The translations under genes were made by a program, and so were the position numbers. From Streptomyces sp. SID8352 (GTDB lineage: Bacteria > Actinomycetota > Actinomycetes > Streptomycetales > Streptomycetaceae), in contig NZ_WWGX01000091.1 in assembly GCF_009862265.1 (NCBI RefSeq), forward strand, positions 1 through 64,000: a stretch of 64,000 nt of DNA, given 5' to 3'. Below are positions 6,906 to 14,972 of the stretch, piece by piece (within the stretch, counting starts at the first letter, position 1; each line of letters starts with the position of its first letter). The notes under the pieces were generated by a model. The model saw only the letters and a program-made list of their open reading frames with translations, ran no database searches and was not told the origin of the DNA.

Positions 6906-7175
6906 ATGAACGTGATCGTTGCTGGTCAGAGGATCGTTACTCGGGCCGAGCTGATCGAGGCCGCGCTCGGCTTCGACTCCGACCCGGCCGAGACGCTGGA
7001 GTTCGACTCGGCGGCCGGCCAGGACGCGCTGCGCGACATCGTCGCCGTCCTGGAGACCGAGGCCGACACCGACATCGACGCCGAGGACCTCGCCTACTAC
7101 CGCAGCCTGCTCGGCGCCCGCGTGCTGGCCTTCCCCCGCCGCTCCGCCCTCGGCTTCGAGCGGGGTGCCGCGTGA
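6906..7175 (+). CDS. small acidic unknown protein, first gene of the transfer operon
   Basis: An 89-residue acidic protein (FDSDPAETLEFDSAAGQDAL, then TEADTDIDAEDL). I chose the ATG at 6906, preceded by GAGAGGAAG, because the longer frame is arginine-rich and has no start signal. The stop overlaps the next GTG (GTGA). It is the first of four genes that overlap one another up to the DUF2637-like protein. No known function; its place suggests a transfer-associated role. Confidence 0.65.
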   Translation: MNVIVAGQRIVTRAELIEAALGFDSDPAETLEFDSAAGQDALRDIVAVLETEADTDIDAEDLAYYRSLLGARVLAFPRRSALGFERGAA

Positions 7176-7348
7176 ACCGCATCACCTACTGGGCGCTCAT
7201 CGCCCTGTGCGTCGGCGTCGAGAGCTGGGGCCAGGTCATCGGCGTCCGAGACCTCACCCTGATCGGCTTCTTCGCCGGCCTCGGCGTGGTCGCCGTCCAC
7301 CGCCTCCTGCTCCGCGCCGACCGCCACGAGGCGGGTGAGGAGTCGTGA
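7172..7348 (+). CDS. small two-helix membrane protein
   Basis: A 58-residue protein starting at GTG 7172 inside the preceding stop. Two hydrophobic segments, about residues 5-20 and 28-48 (IGFFAGLGVVAVHRLLL), are separated by a short polar loop, and the tail is charged. Tiny membrane proteins of this kind surround traB in Streptomyces elements and are usually counted as spread (Spd) proteins, which help spread the element within recipient mycelium. Assignment is by context. Confidence 0.65.
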   Translation: MNRITYWALIALCVGVESWGQVIGVRDLTLIGFFAGLGVVAVHRLLLRADRHEAGEES

Positions 7349-7584
7349 GGACCGCCGCTCAGATCCTGCTGTTCGTGCTGACCGTCCTGGAGCTCACGCT
7401 CGGCCTGGTGGCCGGGGCGGTCGCGCTCCTGAGTCTGGTCACCGAGACGATCGCGCGGGCCGCGACGGCCGTCGACGAGCGCTTCGCCCGACGGTTCCGC
7501 CTCGCCCGCGTCTCCCCCAAGCTCCGCAAGGAGCTCGCCGACGTCCTGTACGGAATCGCCACCCCTGCCGGAGGTGCTCGATGA
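7345..7584 (+). CDS. small membrane protein of the spread type
   Basis: A 79-residue protein, GTG start overlapping the previous stop. One long hydrophobic region (about residues 5-33, ILLFVLTVLELTLGLVAGAV) is followed by a basic cytoplasmic-type tail (FARRFRLARVSPKLRKEL). The stop overlaps the ATG of the DUF2637-like gene. It probably works with its neighbours in intramycelial spread; no specific family recognised. Confidence 0.65.
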   Translation: MRTAAQILLFVLTVLELTLGLVAGAVALLSLVTETIARAATAVDERFARRFRLARVSPKLRKELADVLYGIATPAGGAR

Positions 7585-8777
7585 GCTCGTACCGCGAAGA
7601 CCGCCGGGCCGACCGGGCCGCCGAGCGGGCCCAGGACCGCGAGGACCGCCGCCTGGAGCTCGACGCCCAGCGCGAGCGCGAGGCCACGCAGGCCGAGGAG
7701 AAGCGCAAGGACGCCGAGGCCAAGCGCCGCCAGGAGCAGGCCGACAAGAAGGCCCGCGCGGCCGAGAAGGCGGCGAAGAAGGCGGCCACGGCCGCCAAGC
7801 GCGCCAAGCTCATCCGCTGGCTGAAGGCGAACCCGGCAACGCTGTTCGTGGCGTTCGTGATGGTCGCCTCGATCGTCCCGGCGATCCTGTCCCAGATCGG
7901 CGCCCTGACCGGCGCGAGCGTGGCCGCGCCGATGGCCGGCCTGCTCGCGGCGATGCTGGAGGGCGGCGCCTGGGCGATCACGTTCATGGGCAAGCAGGCC
8001 GAGGACGCCGGCCGTGAACCCAGGAAGTACCGGATCGGCACCTGGGCCGTCGCCACCGTCGCCGCCGCGGTGAACGTCTGGCACGGCCTGGAGGCGTACG
8101 GCGAGCACCCGTGGGTCGCGTTCGTCCTCGGCGCCTCCTCGCTGTTCGCGATCTACATCTGGGACCTGAAGACCCACGGCTCCCACGGCAAGACCAAGGC
8201 CGAGAAGAAGGCGGAGAAGGAGCGGCGCGCGCACGTCGCCGCCCGCCGCAAGCACCACCCGCAGATCGTCGAGCAGGCCGTCAAGCTCCAGGCCGCCCTG
8301 CCGTATGGAGTCCTCGACGACGAGGCGGCGTTCGCCGCCGCGTGGCGCATCCACACCGGCGCCGAGCCCGGCCTGTCCGCTCAGCTCTACGCCACCGCGA
8401 CCGAGGCCGTCCTCCAGCTCGGGGCCGCGTTCGAACTCGGCGACAACGTCCGCGAGGAGCTCCTGGAGACCGGCTTCAAGGCCGCCCGCCTCAACCCCTT
8501 CGCCGAACTCGCCCAGACCCCCACATCTCAAGCGGGACTTGGGGAGAACGCCCCTTCGACTCCCGCCCCGACCGGCCGCGCGGACGGCCCTGAGGGCAAG
8601 TCCGAGGAGGAGCTCGAAGCGCTCCTGCCGGACGCCCTCGCGGCCGCCGCCGAGCTCGTCGCCGAGGGCCGTCAGATCTCCGCCCACGGCCTGGCGAAGA
8701 AGCTCCAGATCCGCCGCGTCGATGCCGCCGTTCTGCGCAACCGCGTCATCGAGCAGCGCCGCCTGCACGTCGCCTGA
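7581..8777 (+). CDS. DUF2637-like transfer-associated membrane protein
   Basis: A 398-residue protein. Residues 1-75 are very highly charged (lysine, glutamate, glutamine) and probably a coiled coil. About four membrane segments lie between residues 86 and 190 (VAFVMVASIVPAILSQIG; AGLLAAMLEGGAWAITFMG; TWAVATVAAAVNVWHGL; FVLGASSLFAIYIWDL), which fits the DUF2637 family. A second charged stretch and a C-terminal region with a helix-turn-helix-like end (ISAHGLAKKLQIRRVDAAVLR) follow. It directly precedes traB, so it is likely a SpdB-like partner in mycelial transfer, with a possible DNA- or TraB-contacting tail. Confidence 0.75.
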   Translation: MSSYREDRRADRAAERAQDREDRRLELDAQREREATQAEEKRKDAEAKRRQEQADKKARAAEKAAKKAATAAKRAKLIRWLKANPATLFVAFVMVASIVPAILSQIGALTGASVAAPMAGLLAAMLEGGAWAITFMGKQAEDAGREPRKYRIGTWAVATVAAAVNVWHGLEAYGEHPWVAFVLGASSLFAIYIWDLKTHGSHGKTKAEKKAEKERRAHVAARRKHHPQIVEQAVKLQAALPYGVLDDEAAFAAAWRIHTGAEPGLSAQLYATATEAVLQLGAAFELGDNVREELLETGFKAARLNPFAELAQTPTSQAGLGENAPSTPAPTGRADGPEGKSEEELEALLPDALAAAAELVAEGRQISAHGLAKKLQIRRVDAAVLRNRVIEQRRLHVA

Positions 8778-8790
8778 ACCACCCATGTAC

Positions 8791-8832
8791 GCGGGGCCCG
8801 GCCCTCGCCTGGCAGCACCGGCCGGGCCCCGC
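8791..8832. terminator. intra-operon hairpin between the DUF2637-like gene and traB
   Basis: A perfect 13-bp GC stem (GCGGGGCCCGGCC and complement) with a 16-base loop, ending 26 bases before the traB ATG. It probably lowers or processes transcript entering traB. Confidence 0.55.
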
Positions 8833-8857
8833 TACCTCACCAGGAGGCACAGCAAGC

Positions 8858-11170
8858 ATGACCGAGCACCTCACCGAACACACCCCCGCTCCCGCCGCCT
8901 CCGGCCCGGAGCCGATGGCGACCGTCACGTTCCTCCGCCCCGCCCCGGTGACCGTGCCGCCGATGCCGGCCGAGCCGCCGACGGTCGGCCCGGACGACCG
9001 CACGGTGGTCCTGGAGACCGCACGCGTCATCCTCGACAAGCCCACCGCCCCGGCGCCGGTGGTGGGTCGGGTGGAGAAGGTCGACCTGGACGACTTCGAC
9101 GCCGACGCCCCGCTTATCCCCGCCTGGATGTACTCCGCCGAGGGCTGGGCCGCGTGGGCCGGAGTCTTCTACCGGGCCCGGCGGCGGGACTTCCGCCGCT
9201 GGGTGCGCCGTCAGCCGACCCAGCGCGGCCACGTCCGCCAGTTCGGCCGCGGCGCCCGCCGCACCCACGAGTGGGTCGTCGGCTTCGAGGGCGTGCGCGT
9301 GCAGTCCGCCGCCCACACCGCCCACGTCCTCACGAGGGAGGCCAAGCTCGCCGCCCGGCACGCCCGCTTCACCCCGCGCATCCTCGGCACGAAGAAGGAA
9401 CTCGCCATGAAGGCGTCCGAGAAGGCGACGAAGGCCGCCGAGGAAGCCGTGCTGCTGCACAAAAAGGCGAAGAAGGACCGCAACCGCGCCCGCAACCTCC
9501 GCGCCGGCGTCGCCTACGGCCCGCCGCTCGCCGCGATCGGCACCGGCTACGCGATGGCCGGCGGCCTCGGCCTGACCGCAGGGCTGCTATCGACGTTCGC
9601 CGGGGGTGCGTTCGTCGGCCGCAAGCCGTACGACGAGGAGGCGGACTGGACGAGCGACTGGCGCTCGCTCGGCGACGGCGACCGCATGACCGCCCCCATG
9701 CTCGACCAGACCTTCCGGGCCGCGAAGGTCATCGGCTCCGAGGAGACCCTCGGCGTCGTGCAGATGCCGATGCTCGACGCCCGCGGCGCCTGGACGGCCG
9801 TGCTCGACCTGCCCCCGGGGGTTCCGGCGAAGAAGGCGATCCGCGCGACCGACGAGCTCGCCGCCGCGTTCGGCGTCGAGGAGGCCCAGGTCTCCGTCGC
9901 CAAGCGCGGCCGCGCCGGCCGCATCGAGCTCTACGTGAGCCGCGAGCTGCCGTTCACCCAGGCCCCCGTCCCCGGCCCGCTCCTCGCCCTGGAGTCGCCC
10001 GCGAACTTCTGGGGCCGGATCAGCATCGGCCCGGACGTGCGCGGGATCCACCAGTCCATCTCCGTCGTGGAGCGCTCCGGCCTGATCGGCGGCGAGCCGG
10101 GCGCGGGCAAGTCGGGGTCGGGCAACACGATCCTGCTCGCCGCCGCGCTCGACCCGCGCGTCATCCTGCACCTGGCCGACGGCAAGGGCGGCGGCGACCT
10201 GGAGCCCTTCGAGCCGCTCTGCGAGGCGTACGAGGGCGACGCCGACCCCGAGGCGTTCGACAAGATGCTCGACGACGAGCTGAGGGACATGAAGGCCCGC
10301 TACGCGCTGCTGAAGAAGCTCGGCAGGCGCAAGGTCACCGAGGACCTCGCGGACAAGTACCCCGAGCTGCGGCAGAAGCTCCTGTGGGTCGACGAGCTGA
10401 TGCTCTACACGACCGACGACGAGTACGGGAAGAAGATCACCCGCAAGCTCCGCAACCTCGTCTCCCGGGGCCGGGCGGCCGGGATCATCACCTTCTGCGC
10501 CACCCAGAAGCCCGGCTCCGACGTCGTCGACACCTCCCTGCGCGACCTGCTCTCCATCCGGTGGGCCCTGCGCTGCACCACCCCCGAGGCGTCCGACACG
10601 ATCCTCGGCAAGGGCGCCGCCGCGTCCGGCTACAGCGCGAAGACGATCCAGTCGGAGATGCGGGGCGCCGGCCTGCTGTGGGCCGAGGGCACCAACCCGA
10701 CCATGGTCCGCGCCGACTTCTACGACGACGACCAGGTCACCGCCCTGATCGAGCGTGCCACCGAGTGGCGCCGTGCGGCCGGGACCCTGCCCAAGGCTCC
10801 GCTCCGGCTCATCGACCAGCTCACCGCGCTCGCCGACGAGGGCGACGAGGACGCCACGGTCTTCGCGCAGGTCCTCTCCTGCTTCTTCGTCGAGGACATC
10901 GCCGCCCGGCAGCGGGCCGTCAACGGCGGCATGGACCGGGAGAAGGCCGAGGAGGAGATCACCGTGGACTGGCTTCCCGGCCAGGTGATCCTCGACTACC
11001 TCAAGTCGCAGTACGTGCCAGTCACGGCCGAGAAGCTCGCCGCCCTCGTCCAGCGCACGGACGAGGAGAAGGCCAAGCGCCCCTGGGGCGAGAAGGGCTC
11101 CCGCCTCGCGGGCTACCCGCTCGCCCGCGTCGAGGCCGCCGCCACCGCCCGATTCGGACTTACCGCCTGA
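8858..11170 (+). CDS. traB: TraB/TraSA-type FtsK-SpoIIIE DNA translocase
   Basis: A 770-residue protein. A proline-rich N-terminal region and a basic segment lead into a hydrophobic stretch around residues 208-245 (GPPLAAIGTGYAMAGGLGLT). The RecA-like motor follows, with Walker A GGEPGAGKSGSGNTI near residues 410-425 and Walker B KLLWVDELMLY near 507-517. In Streptomyces elements this protein alone moves double-stranded DNA between hyphae, recognising short repeats (TRS) in the clt locus through its C-terminal winged helix. GACCCGGA-like repeats follow immediately. The ATG has AGGAGG nearby. Length and motifs indicate a complete gene. Confidence 0.9.
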   Translation: MTEHLTEHTPAPAASGPEPMATVTFLRPAPVTVPPMPAEPPTVGPDDRTVVLETARVILDKPTAPAPVVGRVEKVDLDDFDADAPLIPAWMYSAEGWAAWAGVFYRARRRDFRRWVRRQPTQRGHVRQFGRGARRTHEWVVGFEGVRVQSAAHTAHVLTREAKLAARHARFTPRILGTKKELAMKASEKATKAAEEAVLLHKKAKKDRNRARNLRAGVAYGPPLAAIGTGYAMAGGLGLTAGLLSTFAGGAFVGRKPYDEEADWTSDWRSLGDGDRMTAPMLDQTFRAAKVIGSEETLGVVQMPMLDARGAWTAVLDLPPGVPAKKAIRATDELAAAFGVEEAQVSVAKRGRAGRIELYVSRELPFTQAPVPGPLLALESPANFWGRISIGPDVRGIHQSISVVERSGLIGGEPGAGKSGSGNTILLAAALDPRVILHLADGKGGGDLEPFEPLCEAYEGDADPEAFDKMLDDELRDMKARYALLKKLGRRKVTEDLADKYPELRQKLLWVDELMLYTTDDEYGKKITRKLRNLVSRGRAAGIITFCATQKPGSDVVDTSLRDLLSIRWALRCTTPEASDTILGKGAAASGYSAKTIQSEMRGAGLLWAEGTNPTMVRADFYDDDQVTALIERATEWRRAAGTLPKAPLRLIDQLTALADEGDEDATVFAQVLSCFFVEDIAARQRAVNGGMDREKAEEEITVDWLPGQVILDYLKSQYVPVTAEKLAALVQRTDEEKAKRPWGEKGSRLAGYPLARVEAAATARFGLTA

Positions 11171-11174
11171 TTCC

Positions 11175-11358
11175 GACCCGGACGCAACCCGGACGGGTGC
11201 CCGGTTCGACCCGGATTACCCCCGGGCGGACCGGACTCCGACCTGGACGCCAAACACCCCGACCTGGACGCCCGCGTCCGGGTCGGGCCCGGATCCGTCC
11301 AGGTTGCCCACCTCTCTGACCTGCGTAAATGCGGAGCCGTCCGGGCCGCGTCCAGGTC
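11175..11358. repeat. candidate clt: cluster of GACCCGGA-type repeats
   Basis: Exact GACCCGGA occurs at 11175-11182 and 11208-11215, and inverted at 11277-11284. Close variants occur at 11186 (AACCCGGA), 11240 and 11261 (GACCTGGA), 11286 (GGCCCGGA), 11298 and 11351 (inverted CCTGG forms) and 11340 (inverted GGCCCGGA). The block fills the 228-base gap after traB. The pSVH1 TraB recognition sequence is, from memory, GACCCGGA, and clt is expected next to traB. Confidence 0.75.
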
Positions 11359-11398
11359 TCTGTCCTAGCTCAAACCGGTACATAAGGAGTCAGGCACT

Positions 11399-12010
11399 GT
11401 GACCGCCCAGACCCTCACCGCCCCCGCCGTCCCGGCCCCCGAGCTCGCCGACGAGGCGGCGCTCCTGGTCCGCGAGATCGAGCAGTACCTCACCGCCCGC
11501 GTCCGCACCACCGCCCACCCCCTCGTCACCAAGACCACCGCCGAACTCATCGCCGAAGCCCTCGGCACCCCCGCCCCGACGGCCGGGCCCGCGCCGACCC
11601 TCGCCCCGCCCACCCGCGCGCTGCGGCTCCTGCCCGACTGGGTCCTCGCCTTCCCGCTCCTGCGCCAACTCCACGGAGCCGGGAGGCAGATCAGCGTCGC
11701 CGAGCACCTGGAGCTCACCGCGCTCGTCATCGAGCGCTACGGCTGGCACCGCGGCGCCCTCCGCTCCACCTCCGGGCGCCGCTGCATCCTCGGCGCCCAA
11801 GCCGCTCTCTTCCGCCTCGGCTACGGCGACGAGCCCACCGCCATCGCCGCCGGCCACCGCCTCCAGGCCGTCCTCACCGCCCGCGGAATCACCGAGCCCT
11901 ACCACCGCTGGAACGACGCCACCGGCCGCACCCGCGCCGAGGTCCTCGCCCTCGTCCGCACCGCCGCCACCCACGCCCGCCGCACCACCACCGCCCAGGA
12001 GCCCCGATGA
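11399..12010 (+). CDS. DUF6197-like protein
   Basis: A 203-residue protein. The C-terminal half (about residues 95-190) contains ERYGWHRGALRSTSGRRCIL, then GAQAALFRLGYGDEP and YHRWNDATG. That arrangement (a W-x-x-G-A-L turn followed by a C-x-L-GA helix and a WND motif) is that of DUF6197, common in actinobacterial accessory regions. The N-terminal half is alanine/proline-rich. The GTG start has AAGGAG upstream, and the stop overlaps the next ATG. Role in the element unknown. Confidence 0.65.
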   Translation: MTAQTLTAPAVPAPELADEAALLVREIEQYLTARVRTTAHPLVTKTTAELIAEALGTPAPTAGPAPTLAPPTRALRLLPDWVLAFPLLRQLHGAGRQISVAEHLELTALVIERYGWHRGALRSTSGRRCILGAQAALFRLGYGDEPTAIAAGHRLQAVLTARGITEPYHRWNDATGRTRAEVLALVRTAATHARRTTTAQEPR

Positions 12011-12147
12011 AGCGCCCCGGCCAGAAGAGCGACGGCTTCGCCGGCAACAGGCCGCTCAGCGACGCCGACGCCCGCCTCGGCAACAACGCCCGCAAGCACG
12101 AGCACCCCGACACCACCCGCAAGCCCCACGGCCCCAAGGCCTCCTGA
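12007..12147 (+). CDS. 46-residue basic hydrophilic protein
   Basis: An ATG overlapping the previous stop (ATGA) opens a 46-codon frame: MKRPGQKSDGFAGNRPLSDA, then a His/Lys-rich tail. The peptide is strongly polar and probably disordered. Coupled start position and codon bias like its neighbours support a real gene despite its size. Function unknown. Confidence 0.55.
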   Translation: MKRPGQKSDGFAGNRPLSDADARLGNNARKHEHPDTTRKPHGPKAS

Positions 12148-12162
12148 CCTGAGGAGACAGAC

Positions 12163-12354
12163 ATGTTCAACGCCGGAGACAAGGTCCTGATCGTCGCGTG
12201 CGAGGACGACCCGCGCGCCATCGGCAAGACCGGCCGCGTCCTCGACGAGGTCCCCCCGGGACCGCTCACCGACGGCCGCTGGACCGTCGACCGGATCAGC
12301 ATCTGGATCGCCCCGGTCCTGGTCCACGCCCACGAGATCCGCAAGATCGGCTGA
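12163..12354 (+). CDS. 63-residue KOW-like small protein
   Basis: A short beta-rich protein (FNAGDKVLIVACEDDPRAIG, GKTGRVLDEV) with the G-D-x-V-x-I ... G-x-x-G-x-V pattern of KOW/SH3-like barrels, ending in VHAHEIRKIG. The ATG has GAGGAG eight bases upstream. Such small barrels often contact RNA or protein; no specific role can be assigned. Confidence 0.65.
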   Translation: MFNAGDKVLIVACEDDPRAIGKTGRVLDEVPPGPLTDGRWTVDRISIWIAPVLVHAHEIRKIG

Positions 12355-12361
12355 CCGCCGC

Positions 12362-12718
12362 ATGATCTCCCGCGACCGCATCCGCCAGATCCGCGCCGAA
12401 TCCGACTCCGAGCACCGCACCCACGAGTGGGCAGACCGGATCATCGACGAGCTCCTGACCGAGGCCGAGACCCGCCACGCCGTCGACTTCGCCGTCCGCG
12501 GCATGACCGACGCCCAGGGCCGCCACCTCGCCCAGCGCCTCGCCACCGTCCAGCGGCACGGCACGCCGCCCACCGCCGCCGAGCTCGACGAGGCGTACGA
12601 CCTGCTCGTCCTGCTCCTCGCGGCCGGCGCCAAGTACGGGATCACGCTCGACGACTGGGACTGGGTCGCCGACCTGCCCGGCACCTGCCGCGACCTGATC
12701 CGCCACAAGCACCGCTGA
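12362..12718 (+). CDS. unknown helical protein
   Basis: A 118-residue, largely helical soluble protein (HEWADRIIDELLTEAETRHA; AELDEAYDLLVLLLAAGAKY) ending in a WDWVADLPG and HKHR tail. It starts seven bases after the preceding stop and lies in the same operon. No family recognised. Confidence 0.6.
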   Translation: MISRDRIRQIRAESDSEHRTHEWADRIIDELLTEAETRHAVDFAVRGMTDAQGRHLAQRLATVQRHGTPPTAAELDEAYDLLVLLLAAGAKYGITLDDWDWVADLPGTCRDLIRHKHR

Positions 12719-12748
12719 CCACACCCGCTCCCCGAAAGGAGAACCGCC

Positions 12749-12937
12749 GTGGCCATAACCGTCTCGCTCGTCGCCCTGTTCGGGCTCGTCCTGTTCTTCC
12801 TCCTGCGCGCCGAAAACCTCGGCTACGGCTCCGCGTTCACCGCCGCCGGATTCGGCTTCTTCCTCGCCTCCACCGGCGCCGCCACCCCCATCAACCAGCT
12901 CACCAACAGCGTCATCGACGCCCTCTCCAACCTCTGA
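12749..12937 (+). CDS. small membrane protein
   Basis: A 62-residue protein with two hydrophobic segments (residues 2-20, ITVSLVALFGLVLFFLLRA, and about 27-45, GSAFTAAGFGFFLASTG) and a short polar end. GTG start with AAAGGAG before it. Looks like another spread-type or structural small membrane protein of the element. Confidence 0.65.
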   Translation: MAITVSLVALFGLVLFFLLRAENLGYGSAFTAAGFGFFLASTGAATPINQLTNSVIDALSNL

Positions 12938-12948
12938 GGAGCACCCGC

Positions 12949-13608
12949 ATGACCCGCAAGACCCTGCCCTGGTTCGAGACCCTCACCGACAGTGCCTACG
13001 CCCTCGGCGCCGCCGCCCGCGAGACCCGCACCGCCCTCCAGGCGGCCAAGGCCGCCGTCGCCCAGTACGACCTCGACCGCGTCCGCCTCCTCGACGGCGA
13101 GATCACCGTCCCCGGCCTGTTCACCCCGCCCCGGCCCCACGACCGCGCCGTGATGGGCATCGGGAAGGTGCTCCAGGAGTGCCGCAACCGGATGGAGCGC
13201 CTCTACACCGACGCCGCCCTGAGCTACGCCTACGGCACCGCCTGGGCCATCCTGCGCGTCCTCGACGGCCAGGAGCCGCCCCGTGTCGAGCTGGGCTTCA
13301 CCGCCGAGGGGCACCTGAGCATCCCGGCCGAGCTCGCCCCCATCCCGCCCGTGATGGCGGGCCTGGACCGCTGGTGCGACAGCGCCAAGTTCGCCAAGGC
13401 CCGCCAGCGGTGGTGGGAGTGCGACTCCGCCGGCGAGTACGCCTCAGCCCTCGCCGACCAGGAGTACCTCGCGGACCACGAGGCGAACGAGATGCACCAG
13501 GCGCTGGACGTGGCCCAGGGCGAGGCCGATGCCGCCTACGCCTACGGCGTCCTCGCCGAGTCCGCCCTCCACTTCGCCCTGCTCGGCGCCCGCCACAACC
13601 GCCCGTAG
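12949..13608 (+). CDS. unknown soluble protein of the element
   Basis: A 219-residue protein, mostly helical, with a WFETLTDSAYALGAAARETR start, a tyrosine- and tryptophan-rich middle (RWWECDSAGEY) and an alanine-rich C terminus. I chose the ATG at 12949 with GAGGAGC before it; the longer frame is an arginine-rich shadow. It is the last gene before the hairpin that separates this block from the replication genes. Family not recognised. Confidence 0.6.
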   Translation: MTRKTLPWFETLTDSAYALGAAARETRTALQAAKAAVAQYDLDRVRLLDGEITVPGLFTPPRPHDRAVMGIGKVLQECRNRMERLYTDAALSYAYGTAWAILRVLDGQEPPRVELGFTAEGHLSIPAELAPIPPVMAGLDRWCDSAKFAKARQRWWECDSAGEYASALADQEYLADHEANEMHQALDVAQGEADAAYAYGVLAESALHFALLGARHNRP

Positions 13609-13615
13609 CTGCGCC

Positions 13616-13655
13616 GAGGGCGGCCCCCCTCTCGCCAAAGACCGGGGCCGCCCTC
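13616..13655. terminator. hairpin between the accessory block and the prim-pol gene
   Basis: GAGGGCGGCCCC at 13616-13627 pairs perfectly with GGGGCCGCCCTC at 13644-13655. It lies eight bases after the stop of the preceding gene and could end or attenuate transcription into the replication genes. Confidence 0.6.
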
Positions 13656-13693
13656 GTCCACCAGCACCTTCTACAGAACTGGAGATACCCAGC

Positions 13694-13735
13694 ATGACCT
13701 ATCCGAACGTGTCGCGGCAGGAGGCCGCGTGCTGA
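13694..13735 (+). CDS. 13-residue leader peptide coupled to the prim-pol gene
   Basis: An ATG (with GGAG upstream) opens MTYPNVSRQEAAC and ends in a TGA at 13733-13735, seven bases inside the next gene, whose GTG is at 13729. The layout is that of a translated leader that delivers ribosomes to a weak start. Reality of the peptide is inferred only from start signal and overlap. Confidence 0.4.
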   Translation: MTYPNVSRQEAAC

Positions 13736-14634
13736 CGGCTGCTCCTGGCACCCTTCAGGCGGCGCTCGACGCCGCGGCCCGGGGCTGGGCGGTCTTCCCG
13801 CTCCGCCCCGGCACGAAGCGCCCCGCCCTGCACGGCGAGGCCCGCTGCCCCCGCACCGGGGCCTGCGCGGGCGGGCACGTGAAGTGGGAGGAACGGGCCA
13901 CCACCGACCCCGAGCGGATCACCCGCGCGTGGGCGCAGGCCCCGTTCAACATCGGCCTGGCGACCGGACCGTCCGGGCTCGTCGTCGTCGACCTCGACAT
14001 GCCCAAGGACGGCGCCGCCGGCCCCACCGGCGCCGAGGTGTTCGCCGCCCTGTGCGAGCGCGCCGGACAGCCGCTGCCGGGCACCTTCCGGGCCGGTACC
14101 GCCTCCGGTGGCCAGCACCTCTACTTCACCGCCCCGGACACCTCGCGTCTCGGCAACTCCGCTGGGCTGTTGGGTGAGTTGGTGGACACACGGGCGTGGG
14201 GCGGGTACGTCGTCGCTCCCGGCAGCGTGACGCCCAGCGGGGCGTACACGGTCCTGGACGACGTCCCGGTCCTTCCGCTGCCCGGATGGCTCATGGAAGC
14301 GCTCACGGCCCGCCAGGAGCCCGCACGGCCCCGCACGGCCGCTCCTCTGACCGTGCCGAGGGTCAGCGGGAGCCGGGCGGCCCGAGCGGCGCTGGAGCGG
14401 GAGTGCCGCAACGTCCAGGCGGCGCCGGCGAAGCAGGCGAACAACACGCTCAACCGGTCCGCGTTCCTGGTGGGGCGGTTCGTCGCGTGGGGCGACCTCG
14501 ACCGCGCGGTGGTGGAGGAGGCATTCCAAGGGGCGGGGGAGGCGAGGGGCCTGACCGCGGCCGAGTGCCGCGCCACGATCCGCAGCGCCCTCGACAGCTC
14601 CATCCGCAAGGCCCGGCCCCGGGAGGCGGCATGA
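13729..14634 (+). CDS. bifunctional DNA primase/polymerase (prim-pol)
   Basis: A 301-residue protein of the archaeo-eukaryotic primase family (prim-pol/D5_N type). The catalytic metal site VVVDLD (Asp88, Asp90) and the later SGGQHLYF (His130) are both present. The GWAVFPLRPGTKRP start is typical. The C-terminal third (LNRSAFLVGRFVAWG, ECRATIRSAL) is the usual helical extension. Together with the DUF3987 gene it makes the replication module used by one class of AICEs instead of RepSA. The GTG start overlaps a tiny leader frame. Confidence 0.85.
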   Translation: MLTAAPGTLQAALDAAARGWAVFPLRPGTKRPALHGEARCPRTGACAGGHVKWEERATTDPERITRAWAQAPFNIGLATGPSGLVVVDLDMPKDGAAGPTGAEVFAALCERAGQPLPGTFRAGTASGGQHLYFTAPDTSRLGNSAGLLGELVDTRAWGGYVVAPGSVTPSGAYTVLDDVPVLPLPGWLMEALTARQEPARPRTAAPLTVPRVSGSRAARAALERECRNVQAAPAKQANNTLNRSAFLVGRFVAWGDLDRAVVEEAFQGAGEARGLTAAECRATIRSALDSSIRKARPREAA

Positions 14635-14972
14635 GCCCCCAGAACCCTCCCCCCTTGGAATGCCCTCCCGCCACCGACCGGCCCGCTGCCGCCGAGCAGC
14701 CGGTGCGCCTGCGGACCGTGGGCGCCCGAAAGGTCGTCGCCGAAGGCGTCCCTTCTGGTTCTGACCCGCACCCGGCCACCGGGCCGAGGATCCTCGCGAT
14801 GCTCCACATCGGCGCGGCCGGCCGCAACGCGATGCCCACCGCCCACTCGTGGTGCTCCTGCGGCCGGGACCTGAAGGCGTTCGGACACCACCAGGTCGCC
14901 CGGCTCACCGCCGACCACACCCGCCACCGCACCACCTGCCCGCTGCTCACCGAGGGAAAGGAAGCCGCATGA
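14631..14972 (+). CDS. small Cys/His protein between the replication genes
   Basis: A 113-residue protein whose N-terminal two thirds are low complexity. The C-terminal part has SWCSCGRDLKAFG, then HTRHRTTCPL, a C-x-C ... H-x-x-H ... C arrangement that could bind zinc. ATG overlaps the prim-pol stop and its own stop overlaps the next ATG, so the three are coupled. It may be a small zinc protein helping the replication proteins; unproven. Confidence 0.6.
   Translation: MSPQNPPPLECPPATDRPAAAEQPVRLRTVGARKVVAEGVPSGSDPHPATGPRILAMLHIGAAGRNAMPTAHSWCSCGRDLKAFGHHQVARLTADHTRHRTTCPLLTEGKEAA

Noticed and set aside
8305..11319. Open frame of 1004 codons over the traB gene
   Set aside because: Shifted frame of the DUF2637-like and traB genes, rich in arginine, proline and serine, with no domain; it is caused by high GC at third positions.
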